Part shown: piece after piece, positions 35,649-45,897 of the stretch
Position numbering within the stretch: the first letter of the stretch is position 1
Layout of the letters: the number at the start of each line of letters is the position of its first letter
NCBI GenBank assembly: GCA_024682395.1
Contig: JAIKZH010000012.1
Span: 28,625-92,624, forward strand
Length of the DNA: 64,000 nucleotides
Direction: 5' to 3'
Source: Bacteroidaceae bacterium
GTDB lineage: Bacteria; Bacteroidota; Bacteroidia; Bacteroidales; Bacteroidaceae
Made by a program: the position numbers and the translations under genes
The notes under the pieces: model-generated
The model's database searches: none
Told to the model about the DNA's origin: nothing
The model's input: the letters and a program-made list of their open reading frames with translations, nothing else

Positions 35649-38600
35649 ATGATTTATTTCTTTCAAACGCCACAAAGTAGCATCATTGCAGTGGGTATGG
35701 ATCATGAACCATCAGATAAAGAACGCAGTGCACTTGAGTGGCTTTTTTCGGGAGCAACTTTCTTGAATGAACAGACACTTGACGGTAAGTTTATAGGTCC
35801 TCGTCGTGAAATGATTACTCCATGGAGTACAAATGCTGTGGAAATTACTCAGAACATGAGTATTCAAGGAGTACAACGTATTGAAGAGTATTTTAAGACA
35901 ACTGGAGAAGGCGATTCAGATTTCGACCCAATGCTTCAACGTAAGTATGACGGACTTGATCAAGATATATTTACAGTAAATATCAAACCTGCTCCAATTC
36001 AATACATCGAAAATCTGGAACAATATAACGAACAAGAAGGTTTGGCTCTAAGCCCTGAAGAAATGGAATATCTTCATAAGGTTGAGGGACAACTTGGACG
36101 TAAATTGACCGATTCAGAAGTGTTTGGTTTTGCTCAAATCAATTCAGAACACTGTCGCCATAAGATTTTCGGCGGTACATTCATCATTGACGGAAAGGAA
36201 ATGGAGAGTAGTTTGTTCTCAATGATCAAGAAGACAACAAACGAAAATCCAAACAAGATAATCTCTGCATATAAGGATAATGTTGCTTTCTCACAAGGAC
36301 CAATCGTAGAGCAGTTTGCTCCAAAAGATCATAGTACAAGTGATTACTTTGTTACAAAACCTATAGAGTCAGTAATATCTCTTAAGGCAGAAACTCATAA
36401 TTTCCCAACAACAGTAGAACCATTCAATGGTGCAGCAACTGGTACAGGTGGTGAAATCCGCGACCGTATGGGTGGTGGAGTTGGTTCATGGCCAATTGCA
36501 GGTACAGCTGTGTATATCACAAGTTATCGTAACAGCAGCAAACCACGTCATTGGCTTTATCAAACACCAGAACAGATCCTTATCAAGGCATCTAATGGTG
36601 CAAGCGATTTCGGAAACAAATTCGGTCAGCCTCTTATCTGTGGTTCTGTCCTCACTTTCGAACATCAGGAAGAAGGAAAAGACGAACCAATGTATGGCTA
36701 CGATAAAGTTATCATGCTTGCTGGTGGTGTTGGCTATGGAACTAAGCGCGACTGTTTGAAAGGTACACCACAGAAGGGTAATAAGATTGTAGTTGTTGGT
36801 GGTGATAACTATCGTATTGGTCTTGGTGGTGGTAGTGTAAGTTCTGTAGATACAGGCCGCTATTCAAGTGGTATTGAACTTAACGCCGTTCAACGAGCAA
36901 ATCCTGAAATGCAAAAACGTGCAAATAACCTTGTACGTGCGTTGTGTGAGGAAGATGTGAATCCAATCGTGTCAATTCACGATCACGGAAGTGCAGGCCA
37001 CGTAAACTGTCTGTCTGAACTTGTTGAAGAATGTGGTGGTACAATTGATATGACTAAACTTCCAATAGGTGACAAGACTCTTAGCTCTAAAGAAATTATT
37101 GCAAATGAGAGTCAGGAACGTATGGGACTTCTTATCGATGAACAACATATTGAACATGTACGTAAGATTGCAGAACGTGAACGTGCTCCTCTATATGTAG
37201 TAGGTGAAACTACTGGAGATGCTCATTTTGCATTCGAACAAGGTGATGGCGTACGTCCATTCGACCTTGAGGTTGCTCAGATGTTTGGACACTCTCCTAA
37301 GACAATCATGCGCGATGAAACTGTAGAACATGTATATGCTGATGTTCAATATACAGCAACTGATATCCAAAAGTATCTTAAAGATGTATTACGTCTTGAA
37401 GCAGTTGCATGTAAAGACTGGCTTACAAATAAGGTTGACCGTTCTGTGACAGGTAAAATAGCTCGTCAGCAATGTCAAGGTGAACTCCAACTTCCATTAA
37501 GCGACTGCGGAGTTGTTGCTTTGGATTATCGTGGTAAGGCTGGTATTGCAACAGCAATCGGTCATGCTCCACAAGCAGGACTTGCCGACCCTGCAGCAGG
37601 AAGTGTATTGTCTGTGGCTGAATCTCTCACAAATATAGTATGGGCTCCAATGGCAGACGGAATGGATAGTATCAGTCTTTCTGCAAACTGGATGTGGCCT
37701 TGTCGCTCTCAGAAAGGTGAAGATGCTCGTCTTTATGCTGGAGTTCAAGCTCTTAGCGATTTCTGTTGCTCACTTCACGTAAATGTACCAACAGGTAAGG
37801 ACTCGCTTTCTATGACTCAGAAATATCCTGATGGCTCAAAAGTGATTAGCCCAGGAACAGTGATCGTAAGTAGTGGTGGTGAAGTAAGCGATATCCGTAA
37901 GGTTGTTGGTCCTGTTATTAAACCAGTTGATTCAGTACTCTATCATATAGATTTCTCATTCGATAATCTAAGACTCGGAGGTTCTGCATTTGCACAAAGT
38001 CTTGGTAAGGTTGGCAGTGATGTTCCAACAGTAAAGAATCCAGAATATTTCCGTGATGCATTCCTCGCAGTTCAAGAATTGGTAAAGAATGAACTCATTC
38101 TTGCTGGTCATGACATCAGTGCTGGTGGTCTTGTTACCACATTGCTCGAGATGTGTTTCGCAAATCAGAAGGGGGGTCTTGATATCAATTTGGATAAAAT
38201 CGCAGAGAAAGACATCGTTAAGGTTCTGTTTGCAGAGAATCCAGGAGTTGTAATTCAGGTTGCAAACGATAAGCGTGAAGAAGTTGAGGCATTGCTTAAT
38301 CGTGATGGTATAGCATTCGCACTTATTGGAAAACCAGTTGAAGGTCGTAGTCTTAATATCGGTAAGTCTGTTTCGCTCAATATCGATGAAATGCGTGAAG
38401 TGTGGTATTCTACATCTCATGAACTTGATCGCAAGCAAAGCATGAACGGAATGGCAGACGAAAGATTCAAGAACTATAAGAATCAGCCAATCGAACATAA
38501 GTTTAATGCAGACTTCACAGGCAAATTTGCACAATATGGTATCAGTCCTGACCGCAAGGAAGGCGAAATTCGTCCAAAGGCTGCAATCATTCGTGAAAAG

Positions 38601-39311
38601 GGTACTAACGGAGAACGCGAAATGGCATATAGCCTTTATCTTGCAGGATTCGATGTGAAAGATGTGATGATGACAGACCTTGTAAGCGGACGTGAAACTC
38701 TTGAAGATATCCAGATGATTGTCTTCTGTGGTGGATTCTCTAACTCTGACGTACTTGGAAGTGCTAAAGGTTGGGCAGGTGCATTCCTTTATAATCCAAA
38801 GGCAAAAGCAACACTTGATAAATTCTATGCACGTAAGGATACATTGTCTCTTGGTATCTGTAATGGATGTCAGCTCATGATGGAACTTGGATTACTCGGA
38901 GCAGAAGGTAAGATGAATCATAACACATCTCATAAGTTTGAGAGTGGTTTCGTTTCACTTCAGATCCCTCAAAATGATTCAGTTCTCTTGGGAAGTCTTA
39001 GCGGTAATAAACTCGGTATTTGGGTTGCTCATGGAGAAGGTCAATTTAACTTACCTCTTCCTGAGAATCAATATAATATTGTTGCAAAATACAATTACGA
39101 GGGTTATCCAGCTAATCCAAACGGAAGTGATTATAATGTAGCCGGATTAGCATCAGCTGATGGACGTCATCTTGCTATGATGCCTCACCTTGAGCGTGCT
39201 ATCTTCCCTTGGCAGATGGCAGATTATCCAGCAGAACATCTTAAGGATGATGTCACTCCATGGATTGAAGCATTCGTAAATGCTAAAAACTGGTGTTTGA
39301 ATCATAAATAA
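35649..39311 (+). CDS. purL: Phosphoribosylformylglycinamidine synthase (large, PurL type)
   Basis: This enzyme converts FGAR, ATP and glutamine to FGAM in purine synthesis. The 1220-residue protein is the fused single-chain form. An N-terminal domain is followed by two tandem AIRS-like ATP-binding halves, with NSEHCRHKIFGG, KAETHNFPTTVEPFNGAATGTGG and VNVPTGKDSLSM visible. A C-terminal glutaminase domain has its nucleophile Cys in LGICNGCQLM. The start is the ATG at 35649, behind a strong promoter. An in-frame TTG at 35604 overlaps that promoter and is rejected. Codon use is strongly biased, as expected for a highly expressed gene. Confidence 0.97.
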   Translation: MIYFFQTPQSSIIAVGMDHEPSDKERSALEWLFSGATFLNEQTLDGKFIGPRREMITPWSTNAVEITQNMSIQGVQRIEEYFKTTGEGDSDFDPMLQRKYDGLDQDIFTVNIKPAPIQYIENLEQYNEQEGLALSPEEMEYLHKVEGQLGRKLTDSEVFGFAQINSEHCRHKIFGGTFIIDGKEMESSLFSMIKKTTNENPNKIISAYKDNVAFSQGPIVEQFAPKDHSTSDYFVTKPIESVISLKAETHNFPTTVEPFNGAATGTGGEIRDRMGGGVGSWPIAGTAVYITSYRNSSKPRHWLYQTPEQILIKASNGASDFGNKFGQPLICGSVLTFEHQEEGKDEPMYGYDKVIMLAGGVGYGTKRDCLKGTPQKGNKIVVVGGDNYRIGLGGGSVSSVDTGRYSSGIELNAVQRANPEMQKRANNLVRALCEEDVNPIVSIHDHGSAGHVNCLSELVEECGGTIDMTKLPIGDKTLSSKEIIANESQERMGLLIDEQHIEHVRKIAERERAPLYVVGETTGDAHFAFEQGDGVRPFDLEVAQMFGHSPKTIMRDETVEHVYADVQYTATDIQKYLKDVLRLEAVACKDWLTNKVDRSVTGKIARQQCQGELQLPLSDCGVVALDYRGKAGIATAIGHAPQAGLADPAAGSVLSVAESLTNIVWAPMADGMDSISLSANWMWPCRSQKGEDARLYAGVQALSDFCCSLHVNVPTGKDSLSMTQKYPDGSKVISPGTVIVSSGGEVSDIRKVVGPVIKPVDSVLYHIDFSFDNLRLGGSAFAQSLGKVGSDVPTVKNPEYFRDAFLAVQELVKNELILAGHDISAGGLVTTLLEMCFANQKGGLDINLDKIAEKDIVKVLFAENPGVVIQVANDKREEVEALLNRDGIAFALIGKPVEGRSLNIGKSVSLNIDEMREVWYSTSHELDRKQSMNGMADERFKNYKNQPIEHKFNADFTGKFAQYGISPDRKEGEIRPKAAIIREKGTNGEREMAYSLYLAGFDVKDVMMTDLVSGRETLEDIQMIVFCGGFSNSDVLGSAKGWAGAFLYNPKAKATLDKFYARKDTLSLGICNGCQLMMELGLLGAEGKMNHNTSHKFESGFVSLQIPQNDSVLLGSLSGNKLGIWVAHGEGQFNLPLPENQYNIVAKYNYEGYPANPNGSDYNVAGLASADGRHLAMMPHLERAIFPWQMADYPAEHLKDDVTPWIEAFVNAKNWCLNHK

Positions 39312-39327
39312 ACAACATAAATTATTT

Positions 39328-39370
39328 GCGCGCTAAGGATGCTATTTACCGGTACTTAGCGCGCTTTTTA
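39328..39370 (+). terminator. Intrinsic terminator of purL
   Basis: GCGCGCTAAG (39328-39337) pairs perfectly with CTTAGCGCGC (39355-39364), followed by TTTTTAT. The next gene starts right behind it at 39372. Confidence 0.9.
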
Positions 39371-39371
39371 T

Positions 39372-40355
39372 ATGATACAATTCAATAAAGGAGACCGACG
39401 CGCAATTATTTTTCTTGCGTCATTAATAGTTATATCTTTGATCGTTGTTGTTGTCTCTGGTATCAAAAACGATGAGTCTGCCGAAAATAATACGGATTAT
39501 GTTATGAAATCGTCTGATTACCAAGCAGTAAAACAAGATAAAGATGCGCCGAATCAATCTCGGACAACGATAGAAGCAAGATGCTTTGATCCAAATACAG
39601 TGGATTCTGCTACATTGATCAATAATGGTCTGAAACCTTATCAGGTTCATGCATTCTTGAGATATCGTAGTTCTGGTGCCGTATTCAGAAAACCATTGGA
39701 TATATCACGACTGAACTGTTTGAACGATGATGATATCGACCGTTTGTTGCCGTTAATCAAAATAAGTAATCAATACTCAAATAGAAGAGTGAAATATCCA
39801 ATTGCCAAATCATCGGGATATAAGACAAAATACAATAAATCATACGAAAACTATAACTCATATAAATCAGAAAACGATAACCATTCAACATATAAGCAAC
39901 ATATATTTGAGAAAGATAATAAAACAAATACCTCAAATGTTAACAGAAAATTCGAATCATTGACGTTGGTTGACGTGAATACAGCCGATACAACATTACT
40001 GAAACGCATACCAGGAATAGGAAGTTATACAGCAAAGAAAATAGTTAGTTTGCGCTCTCAGTTAGGTGCTATACATTCCATAAAACAATTGGCATCATTC
40101 CCCCATATGTCACAAGATGTTTTAGAATGGTTGACTATCTCTCAGCAATCAATACAGAATATAAAGAAAATAAACATAAATACAGCCACATTTAACCAGT
40201 TGCGCCAACATCCGTACATCGGATATGATCATGCACGCGACATACAGCGATATATAAATATATATGGTAAGGTGAGAGATGAAGAACAACTTCTTTCTGC
40301 AAATATTTTCCAACCGGAAGAAATGAAATTATTATCCCCATATCTTGAATATTGA
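39372..40355 (+). CDS. Helix-hairpin-helix (ComEA-like) membrane-anchored protein
   Basis: A 327-residue protein with an N-terminal TM helix (AIIFLASLIVISLIVVVVSG). It carries several ComEA-type helix-hairpin-helix units: FDPNTVDSATLINNGL, VDVNTADTTLLKRIPGIGSYTAKKIV and ININTATFNQLRQHPYIGYDHARDI. A low-complexity Lys/Tyr/Asn linker (about 150-195) separates the first from the others. HhH units of this type bind DNA non-specifically; ComEA acts in DNA uptake. Bacteroidota proteins like this are common, and their role is not settled. The gene starts immediately after the purL terminator, with no clear promoter of its own. Confidence 0.82.
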   Translation: MIQFNKGDRRAIIFLASLIVISLIVVVVSGIKNDESAENNTDYVMKSSDYQAVKQDKDAPNQSRTTIEARCFDPNTVDSATLINNGLKPYQVHAFLRYRSSGAVFRKPLDISRLNCLNDDDIDRLLPLIKISNQYSNRRVKYPIAKSSGYKTKYNKSYENYNSYKSENDNHSTYKQHIFEKDNKTNTSNVNRKFESLTLVDVNTADTTLLKRIPGIGSYTAKKIVSLRSQLGAIHSIKQLASFPHMSQDVLEWLTISQQSIQNIKKININTATFNQLRQHPYIGYDHARDIQRYINIYGKVRDEEQLLSANIFQPEEMKLLSPYLEY

Positions 40356-40361
40356 TTCTTA

Positions 40362-40479
40362 TTATAACTTCGTTAGAAATCTTGACGAACCGAATACAGA
40401 GATGTAAGTTTACTTACAATCTATGTTGAGGTGAGGATTAGATTATGTAAATATAGGACTCTACAGAGCTAGAAATCTT
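40362..40479 (+). repeat. Structured intergenic repeat, copy 3
   Basis: Nearly identical to 35087-35200 across the core, starting TTATAACTTCGTTAGAAATC. It fills the gap between the HhH gene and the M20 gene. The terminal hairpin here is ACTCTACAGAGCT-like and less perfect. Confidence 0.85.
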
Positions 40480-40512
40480 TTGAGTACAGATTCCTTTTTA
40501 TAAGATTTGATG

Positions 40513-40542
40513 TTGTTGGTAATGAAAAAATGCTTATCTTTG
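40513..40542 (+). promoter_or_regulatory. Promoter of the M20 deacylase gene
   Basis: TTG at 40513-40515 and TATCTTTG at 40535-40542 are 19 nt apart. The ATG follows 29 nt later. Confidence 0.75.
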
Positions 40543-40571
40543 TCATTTGAATAATAAGATTATACTTATAA

Positions 40572-41639
40572 ATGAAATACAAAGAAAATACACTTGAGGC
40601 TGTTGGACTACTTAAACAGCTTGTTGCAATTCCGTCGCTTAGTCGCAATGAAATTAATGCAGCTAATCTTATAGAAGACTTTCTGAAAAGCAAAGGCTGT
40701 ATTACTAACCGAAAGGGTAATAATGTGTGGACCCTTTCTGAGGATTTTGACAAAAATAAGACCACAATTCTCTTAGATGCACATATAGATACAGTGAAAC
40801 CGGTAAATGGGTGGGTGCACGATCCATTTACTCCTGAGGAAACTGAAGACGGCGTTATTTACGGACTTGGAACCAATGATGACGGTGGTAGTTTGGTGTC
40901 ACTTATGCAAGTGTTTCTTATCGACAGAATAACTCGCTCGCAACAGACGGATTATAATCTGATTTTTCTTGCCTCATGCGAAGAAGAGGTTTCTGGACAA
41001 AATGGAATAGAATGTGTTATCCCTGAATTGCCCGAGATAGATTTCTGTGTGGTTGGAGAACCTACGAATATGCAACCGGCAATTGCAGAAAAAGGACTTA
41101 TGGTGATTGATGCCATCGCTCATGGTAAGGCAGGTCATGCTGCAAGAAATGAAGGCATAAATGCAATATATAAGGCTATTGACGATATAAACTGGGTTAG
41201 AAATTATTGTTTTGAAAAACAGACAGATTTCTTAGGACCAGTGAAGATGACAGTGACGATTGTCAATGCAGGTTCATTACATAATGTGATTCCCGACGAA
41301 TGTAAGTTTACTATAGATGTGCGTTCAAACGAATGCTATTCAAATCAAGAAATACTTGATGTGATAACAGAAAATCTGAACAGTGATGTAAAAGCCAGAT
41401 CAACTCGTTTGAATTCTTCACGTTTGGATGAAAATCATCCATTTGTTGTGCGCGCTGCGGCATTGGGACTCAAACCATTTGGCTCTCCTACACTTTCAAA
41501 TCAGGCACTTATGCCATTCCCTTCAGTAAAAATCGGTCCGGGGGATAGCGCACGTTCTCATACAGCTGATGAATTCATAAAAGTGGCAGAGATTGATGAT
41601 GCAATCGACAAATATTGTAAACTGATATTAAATAAATAG
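40572..41639 (+). CDS. argE: M20-family N-acyl-ornithine deacylase-like metallopeptidase
   Basis: M20 enzymes use two zinc ions to remove acyl or aminoacyl groups. The 355-residue protein shows the metal motif LLDAHIDTVKP, the bridging Asp in YGLGTNDDGGS, the catalytic pair Glu-Glu in ASCEEEVSG, and FCVVGEPT. The dimerisation domain begins with HGKAGHAARNEG. It is the Bacteroidota enzyme usually annotated ArgE, which in this phylum probably acts on N-succinyl- or N-acetyl-ornithine in arginine synthesis. Substrate cannot be proved from sequence and no other arg gene is near. Confidence 0.85.
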   Translation: MKYKENTLEAVGLLKQLVAIPSLSRNEINAANLIEDFLKSKGCITNRKGNNVWTLSEDFDKNKTTILLDAHIDTVKPVNGWVHDPFTPEETEDGVIYGLGTNDDGGSLVSLMQVFLIDRITRSQQTDYNLIFLASCEEEVSGQNGIECVIPELPEIDFCVVGEPTNMQPAIAEKGLMVIDAIAHGKAGHAARNEGINAIYKAIDDINWVRNYCFEKQTDFLGPVKMTVTIVNAGSLHNVIPDECKFTIDVRSNECYSNQEILDVITENLNSDVKARSTRLNSSRLDENHPFVVRAAALGLKPFGSPTLSNQALMPFPSVKIGPGDSARSHTADEFIKVAEIDDAIDKYCKLILNK

Positions 41640-41650
41640 AAACTCTTTTT

Positions 41651-41728
41651 ATGATAAAGAAACTAAGTCTTATTATAGTCTTGTCGCTGCTATTGTTCTC
41701 TTGTATGATATCGCGACTTATGTATTAA
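41651..41728 (+). CDS. Tiny lipoprotein-signal-like peptide (25 residues)
   Basis: An ATG 12 nt after the M20 stop opens a 25-codon frame: Met, two Lys, then a hydrophobic stretch ending LLLFSC followed by MISRLMY and a stop. The sequence has the form of a lipoprotein signal with a good lipobox (LFSC) but almost no mature part. It could be a real very small lipoprotein or the decayed start of a longer gene. No similar gene follows in frame. Confidence 0.4.
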   Translation: MIKKLSLIIVLSLLLFSCMISRLMY

Positions 41729-41874
41729 GATTACTTCTGACATCTAAAAGATATTTTAACTCTCTTGTTTATTTTATAAGATAATCATATGTGGCGTTTT
41801 TATCATAACAAGGTCACTTATGGTTTCTTGTTAATAAATTTCGTTTTTTGTGTACGTTATTCACATATAATTTG

Positions 41875-41882
41875 TAACTTTG
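41875..41882 (+). promoter_or_regulatory. -7 promoter box of ilvE
   Basis: TAACTTTG matches TAnnTTTG and lies 39 nt before the ATG at 41921. A TTTTTTG run at 41844-41850 is 24 nt upstream, a little further than usual. Confidence 0.65.
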
Positions 41883-41920
41883 CAATCTAAACAATAATAA
41901 AATAATAAAAAGATTATAAT

Positions 41921-42943
41921 ATGAATAATACAGATTGGTCAAGTCTTGGTTTTGGCTATCACAAAACCGATTACAATGTCCGCTGTTACTATCGCAACGG
42001 CAAATGGGGAGAAATAGAAACATGTAGTGAAGAAACAATTCCACTCCACATGGCTGCTACATGCTTACATTATGGTCAGGAAGCTTTCGAAGGATTGAAA
42101 GCATATCGTTGTCCAGATGGTAAAGTGCGTGTGTTCCGTATGGATGAAAACGCAAAGCGTCTTCAGTCAACATGTCGTGGTATATTGATGCCAGAAGTAA
42201 GTACTGAATTATTTTGCGATATGGTTCGTAAGGTGGTGAAGTTAAATGAAAAATTCATCCCACCATACGAAAGTGGAGCAACTCTGTATATTCGTCCTTT
42301 ACTTATTGGTACAAGTGCTCAGGTAGGTGTACATCCTGCATCTGAATATCTGTTCCTTATGTTTGTAACTCCAGTAGGACCATACTTCAAAGGTGGTTTC
42401 TCTACAAACCCATATGTTATCATCCGTGAATTCGACCGTTCTGCTCCATTAGGAACAGGTATATATAAGGTCGGAGGTAACTATGCTGCAAGTTTGCAAG
42501 CTAACAAGATGGCACACGACTTAGGTTATTCATGCGAATTCTATCTCGATGCTAAGGAAAAGAAATACATGGATGAATGTGGTGCCGCAAATTTCTTCGG
42601 TATTAAGAATAATACATATGTTACTCCTAAGTCAACAAGCATCTTGCCTTCTATCACAAACAAGAGTCTTATGCAACTTGCTGAGGATATGGGTATGACA
42701 GTAGAACGCCGTCAGATTCCAGAAGAAGAACTTGCTACATTCGAAGAAGCTGGTGCATGTGGAACTGCTGCGGTAATTTCACCTATCGGAAAGATCGACG
42801 ATCTTGAAACTAAGCAATCTTTTGTTTTCTCAAAGGATGGCAAACCAGGTCCGGTATGTACAAAACTTTATAATAAGCTCCGTGGAATTCAATACGGAAC
42901 AGAAGAAGATATTCATGGTTGGACAACAGTTGTAATAGACTGA
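41921..42943 (+). CDS. ilvE: Branched-chain amino acid aminotransferase
   Basis: A fold-type IV PLP enzyme that makes or breaks down Leu, Ile and Val. The 340-residue protein shows LHYGQEAFEGLKAYR, the RPLLIGTSAQVG block and KVGGNYAASLQANKMA with the PLP-binding Lys just before it (YKVGG). Further on are DECGAANFFGI and EEAGACGTAAVISPIGKI. The length and blocks match the larger BCAT class II of Bacteroidota. It is followed after 33 nt by trmB. Confidence 0.95.
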   Translation: MNNTDWSSLGFGYHKTDYNVRCYYRNGKWGEIETCSEETIPLHMAATCLHYGQEAFEGLKAYRCPDGKVRVFRMDENAKRLQSTCRGILMPEVSTELFCDMVRKVVKLNEKFIPPYESGATLYIRPLLIGTSAQVGVHPASEYLFLMFVTPVGPYFKGGFSTNPYVIIREFDRSAPLGTGIYKVGGNYAASLQANKMAHDLGYSCEFYLDAKEKKYMDECGAANFFGIKNNTYVTPKSTSILPSITNKSLMQLAEDMGMTVERRQIPEEELATFEEAGACGTAAVISPIGKIDDLETKQSFVFSKDGKPGPVCTKLYNKLRGIQYGTEEDIHGWTTVVID

Positions 42944-42976
42944 TACCAACTTATATAGATACCATAACCCTAAAGA

Positions 42977-43744
42977 ATGGGAAAAGGGAAATTAGCAAAA
43001 TTCGCCGATATGGCAGCAAATCCGCTCGTGGTGGAGTGTCCTTATTGGATGCTCCAACACGAGGGTTTTAATTTAAAAGGGAAATGGAATTCAGATTTCT
43101 TTAAGAATGAAAATCCCATCGTCTTGGAATTGGGTTGTGGTCGTGGTGAATATACAGTTGAACTGGCACGACAATTTCCTGATATCAATTTCATCGGTGT
43201 TGATATAAAAGGTTCTAGAATGTGGCATGGTGCAAAGATCGCACTTGCTGAAGGAATGAAGAATGTGGCATTCCTCAGAACCAACATTGAATTTATTCAT
43301 GAGATGTTCGGAAAAGATGAAGTAAACGAAATTTGGCTAACTTTTTCTGATCCACAAATGAAAAAGCCTACAAAACGCCTTACCTCAACTTTCTTTATGG
43401 AACGTTATCGTCATTTTCTTGTTGATAATGGTATCATTCATTTGAAAACCGATTCCAACTTCATGTTCACTTATACCAAACTGATGGCAGAGAAGAATGG
43501 TCTGCCTATATTGGCACAGACAGATGACTTATATCATTGTACATCTGACTTTGTGAATGAACAGTTATTGGGAATACGTACCTATTATGAACAGATGTGG
43601 CTTGACAGAGGCTTGACTATTAAATATCTGAAATTCCAACTTCCACAACAAGGTAATCTTGAAGAACCAGATGTTGAGATACCTGTAGATGGTTATCGCT
43701 CATACGACCATGTAGTTGTAAGCACGGTTAAAACCCGAAAATAA
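42977..43744 (+). CDS. trmB: tRNA (guanine-N7-)-methyltransferase
   Basis: TrmB makes m7G46 in tRNA using SAM. The 255-residue protein has the SAM motif [16 protein letters not shown] and [15 protein letters not shown]. The TrmB signature [19 protein letters not shown] (normally PDPWPKKRHxKRR) follows, then [13 protein letters not shown]. The signature is varied (SDPQMKKP), as is common for Bacteroidota. It is probably co-transcribed with ilvE. Confidence 0.93.
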   Translation: MGKGKLAKFADMAANPLVVECPYWMLQHEGFNLKGKWNSDFFKNENPIVLELGCGRGEYTVELARQFPDINFIGVDIKGSRMWHGAKIALAEGMKNVAFLRTNIEFIHEMFGKDEVNEIWLTFSDPQMKKPTKRLTSTFFMERYRHFLVDNGIIHLKTDSNFMFTYTKLMAEKNGLPILAQTDDLYHCTSDFVNEQLLGIRTYYEQMWLDRGLTIKYLKFQLPQQGNLEEPDVEIPVDGYRSYDHVVVSTVKTRK

Positions 43745-43809
43745 AGCTTGTCGCTCAGTTTGTTGACTGACAGTATATATAAAGTTACCCTAAAATTAAT
43801 ATTTAATAT

Positions 43810-45813
43810 ATGAAAAGAGTCAGATTTATCTTATGTTCACTATTGATACTGCTTTCATCTGTAATGTACGCACAGATGGAATCACCTGTTACAGTTACTG
43901 TAGAGACAAAAGACATAAGTGCCACAGAAGCTATGCTCATCTTTAAAGCCTCAATCGAAAAAGGATGGCACATGTACTCTGTGGATGAGGTGAAATACGG
44001 CCCAACACCTACAACCCTGAAAATCGAACAAATTGAAGGTGCCACTCTTGATGGCAAACTCGCTCCTCAGGGCGCTCCTGTGAGGGTTTATGATGAGATG
44101 TTTCAGGCTGAGGTGTCTTATTTTGAACATTCAGCGGTGTATATCCAGAAACTGAAACTTCAAGATAAGCATTATAAGGTAGTGGGATATCTTGAATATG
44201 GTGCTTGCAACGATCAGAGTTGTATTCCGCCGACTAAAACAGAATTTGATATCACGTGTGAAAATACTCTGACTGATAAAAAAAAAGATGATACTGAAGA
44301 CGAAACGGAATTAACCGATGACGTGTCACCTGCAACGGATGCTGATTCGGTAGTGTCTGAAACTCATGAGGATACGATAAAAGTAGATACTCTTTCTTTC
44401 TCAGAAATATCATCAGATATTCCTTCGGTTCCAACATCATCTCCCAATAATATATTGAATATATTCTTGATAGGGCTCGTAGGCGGACTTCTCGCCTTGC
44501 TGACTCCATGTGTATGGCCAATCATACCAATGACAGTCAGTTTCTTCATTAAACGAACAAAAAATAAGACAAATGCAGTGACAGAGGCCATTGTATATGG
44601 TGCGAGTATAGTTGTCATTTATCTTGTATTGGGACTTGCTGTGACAGCTGTGTTTGGTGCCAATGCTTTGAATGCAATGTCCACCAATGCTTGGTTCAAC
44701 ATATTTTTCTTTGTATTGCTTGTAATCTTCGCATTATCATTCTTCGGATTGTTTGAATTGCAGTTACCAGCATCGTGGAGCACAAAACTCGATAATAAAG
44801 CAGAACGCTCAAGTGGGTGGCTTGCTATTTTTTTGATGGCATTCACTCTCACTATTGTTAGTTTCTCGTGTACAGGACCAATAATAGGTTTTCTGCTCGT
44901 AGAGGTCGCAAGTGAGGGACAGTTATTCGGACCGGCTGTAGGTATGCTTGGTTTTGCTCTCGGACTTGCCGTTCCGTTTGCGTTGTTTGCCATGTTCCCA
45001 AACTGGCTTAATAAGATGCCTAAGAGTGGTAGTTGGATGAATACGGTAAAGGTCGTGTTAGGTTTTATCGAACTATTTTTCTCATTAAAATTCTTCTCAG
45101 TTGCCGATCTTGCATATGGATGGCACCTACTCGATCGTGATATATTTATTGCGTTGTGGATTATTCTGGCATTAGCTTTAGGGGCTTATCTCGTAGGATT
45201 ATATCATTTTCCGCATGAGACTAAAGCTAAGAAGGTGGGATGGGTACGATGGGTACTCGGACTCCTTTCTTTTGCTTTTGCATTTTGGATGATTCCTGGT
45301 TTATGGGGTGAACCATTAAAGGCAATAAGTGCCTTTACTCCACCAATGAGTACTCAACACTGGAGAAAGGTGAATAAAGAAATAACAGCACATGCCTATG
45401 ATTATAATGAGGGTTTGGCTATAGCGAAGAAAGAAAACAAACCTGTTATCATTGATTTTACAGGGTATGGATGTGTTAACTGTAGAAAAATGGAGGCTGC
45501 TGTATGGACAGATCCCGAAGTGATGCGTATCTTGCAAGATGAATATGTGTTGATACAACTTTTTGTCGATGATAAAACACCATTGCAAGAGGTTGTTGAG
45601 GTGGACGAAGGAAACAAAACACGTAAACTGCGTACTATAGGTGATAAATGGAGTTATCTTCAAAGTAGTAAGTTTGGTGCAAATGCCCAACCTTTTTATG
45701 TGTTACTCAATCCATATACAGAGCAGCAATTATCAGCTCCACACGGATTTGATGAAGATATAGATCATTATATCGATTTCCTAAACAATGGTATTAAAAC
45801 GATGAGAAAATAA
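43810..45813 (+). CDS. dsbD: Thiol:disulfide interchange protein DsbD
   Basis: DsbD carries electrons from cytoplasmic thioredoxin to periplasmic thiols. The 667-residue protein has a signal peptide (MYAQ). Its N-terminal DsbD-alpha domain (IEKGWHMYSVDE...) has the pair CNDQSC (about residues 138-143), and a Ser/Thr-acidic linker follows. The eight-helix membrane domain has its two Cys in TPCVWPIIPMT and FSCTGPIIG. The periplasmic thioredoxin-like domain has the active site GYGCVNCRKME (about residues 553-563). All three cysteine pairs are present, so it should be functional. Confidence 0.95.
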   Translation: MKRVRFILCSLLILLSSVMYAQMESPVTVTVETKDISATEAMLIFKASIEKGWHMYSVDEVKYGPTPTTLKIEQIEGATLDGKLAPQGAPVRVYDEMFQAEVSYFEHSAVYIQKLKLQDKHYKVVGYLEYGACNDQSCIPPTKTEFDITCENTLTDKKKDDTEDETELTDDVSPATDADSVVSETHEDTIKVDTLSFSEISSDIPSVPTSSPNNILNIFLIGLVGGLLALLTPCVWPIIPMTVSFFIKRTKNKTNAVTEAIVYGASIVVIYLVLGLAVTAVFGANALNAMSTNAWFNIFFFVLLVIFALSFFGLFELQLPASWSTKLDNKAERSSGWLAIFLMAFTLTIVSFSCTGPIIGFLLVEVASEGQLFGPAVGMLGFALGLAVPFALFAMFPNWLNKMPKSGSWMNTVKVVLGFIELFFSLKFFSVADLAYGWHLLDRDIFIALWIILALALGAYLVGLYHFPHETKAKKVGWVRWVLGLLSFAFAFWMIPGLWGEPLKAISAFTPPMSTQHWRKVNKEITAHAYDYNEGLAIAKKENKPVIIDFTGYGCVNCRKMEAAVWTDPEVMRILQDEYVLIQLFVDDKTPLQEVVEVDEGNKTRKLRTIGDKWSYLQSSKFGANAQPFYVLLNPYTEQQLSAPHGFDEDIDHYIDFLNNGIKTMRK

Positions 45814-45897
45814 AGAATTGTTATATCTTATCATTTCATTAATAATGAGTCAATAATCAATCAAAATAATAAAAACAACTAATTAATAATTTAATTT

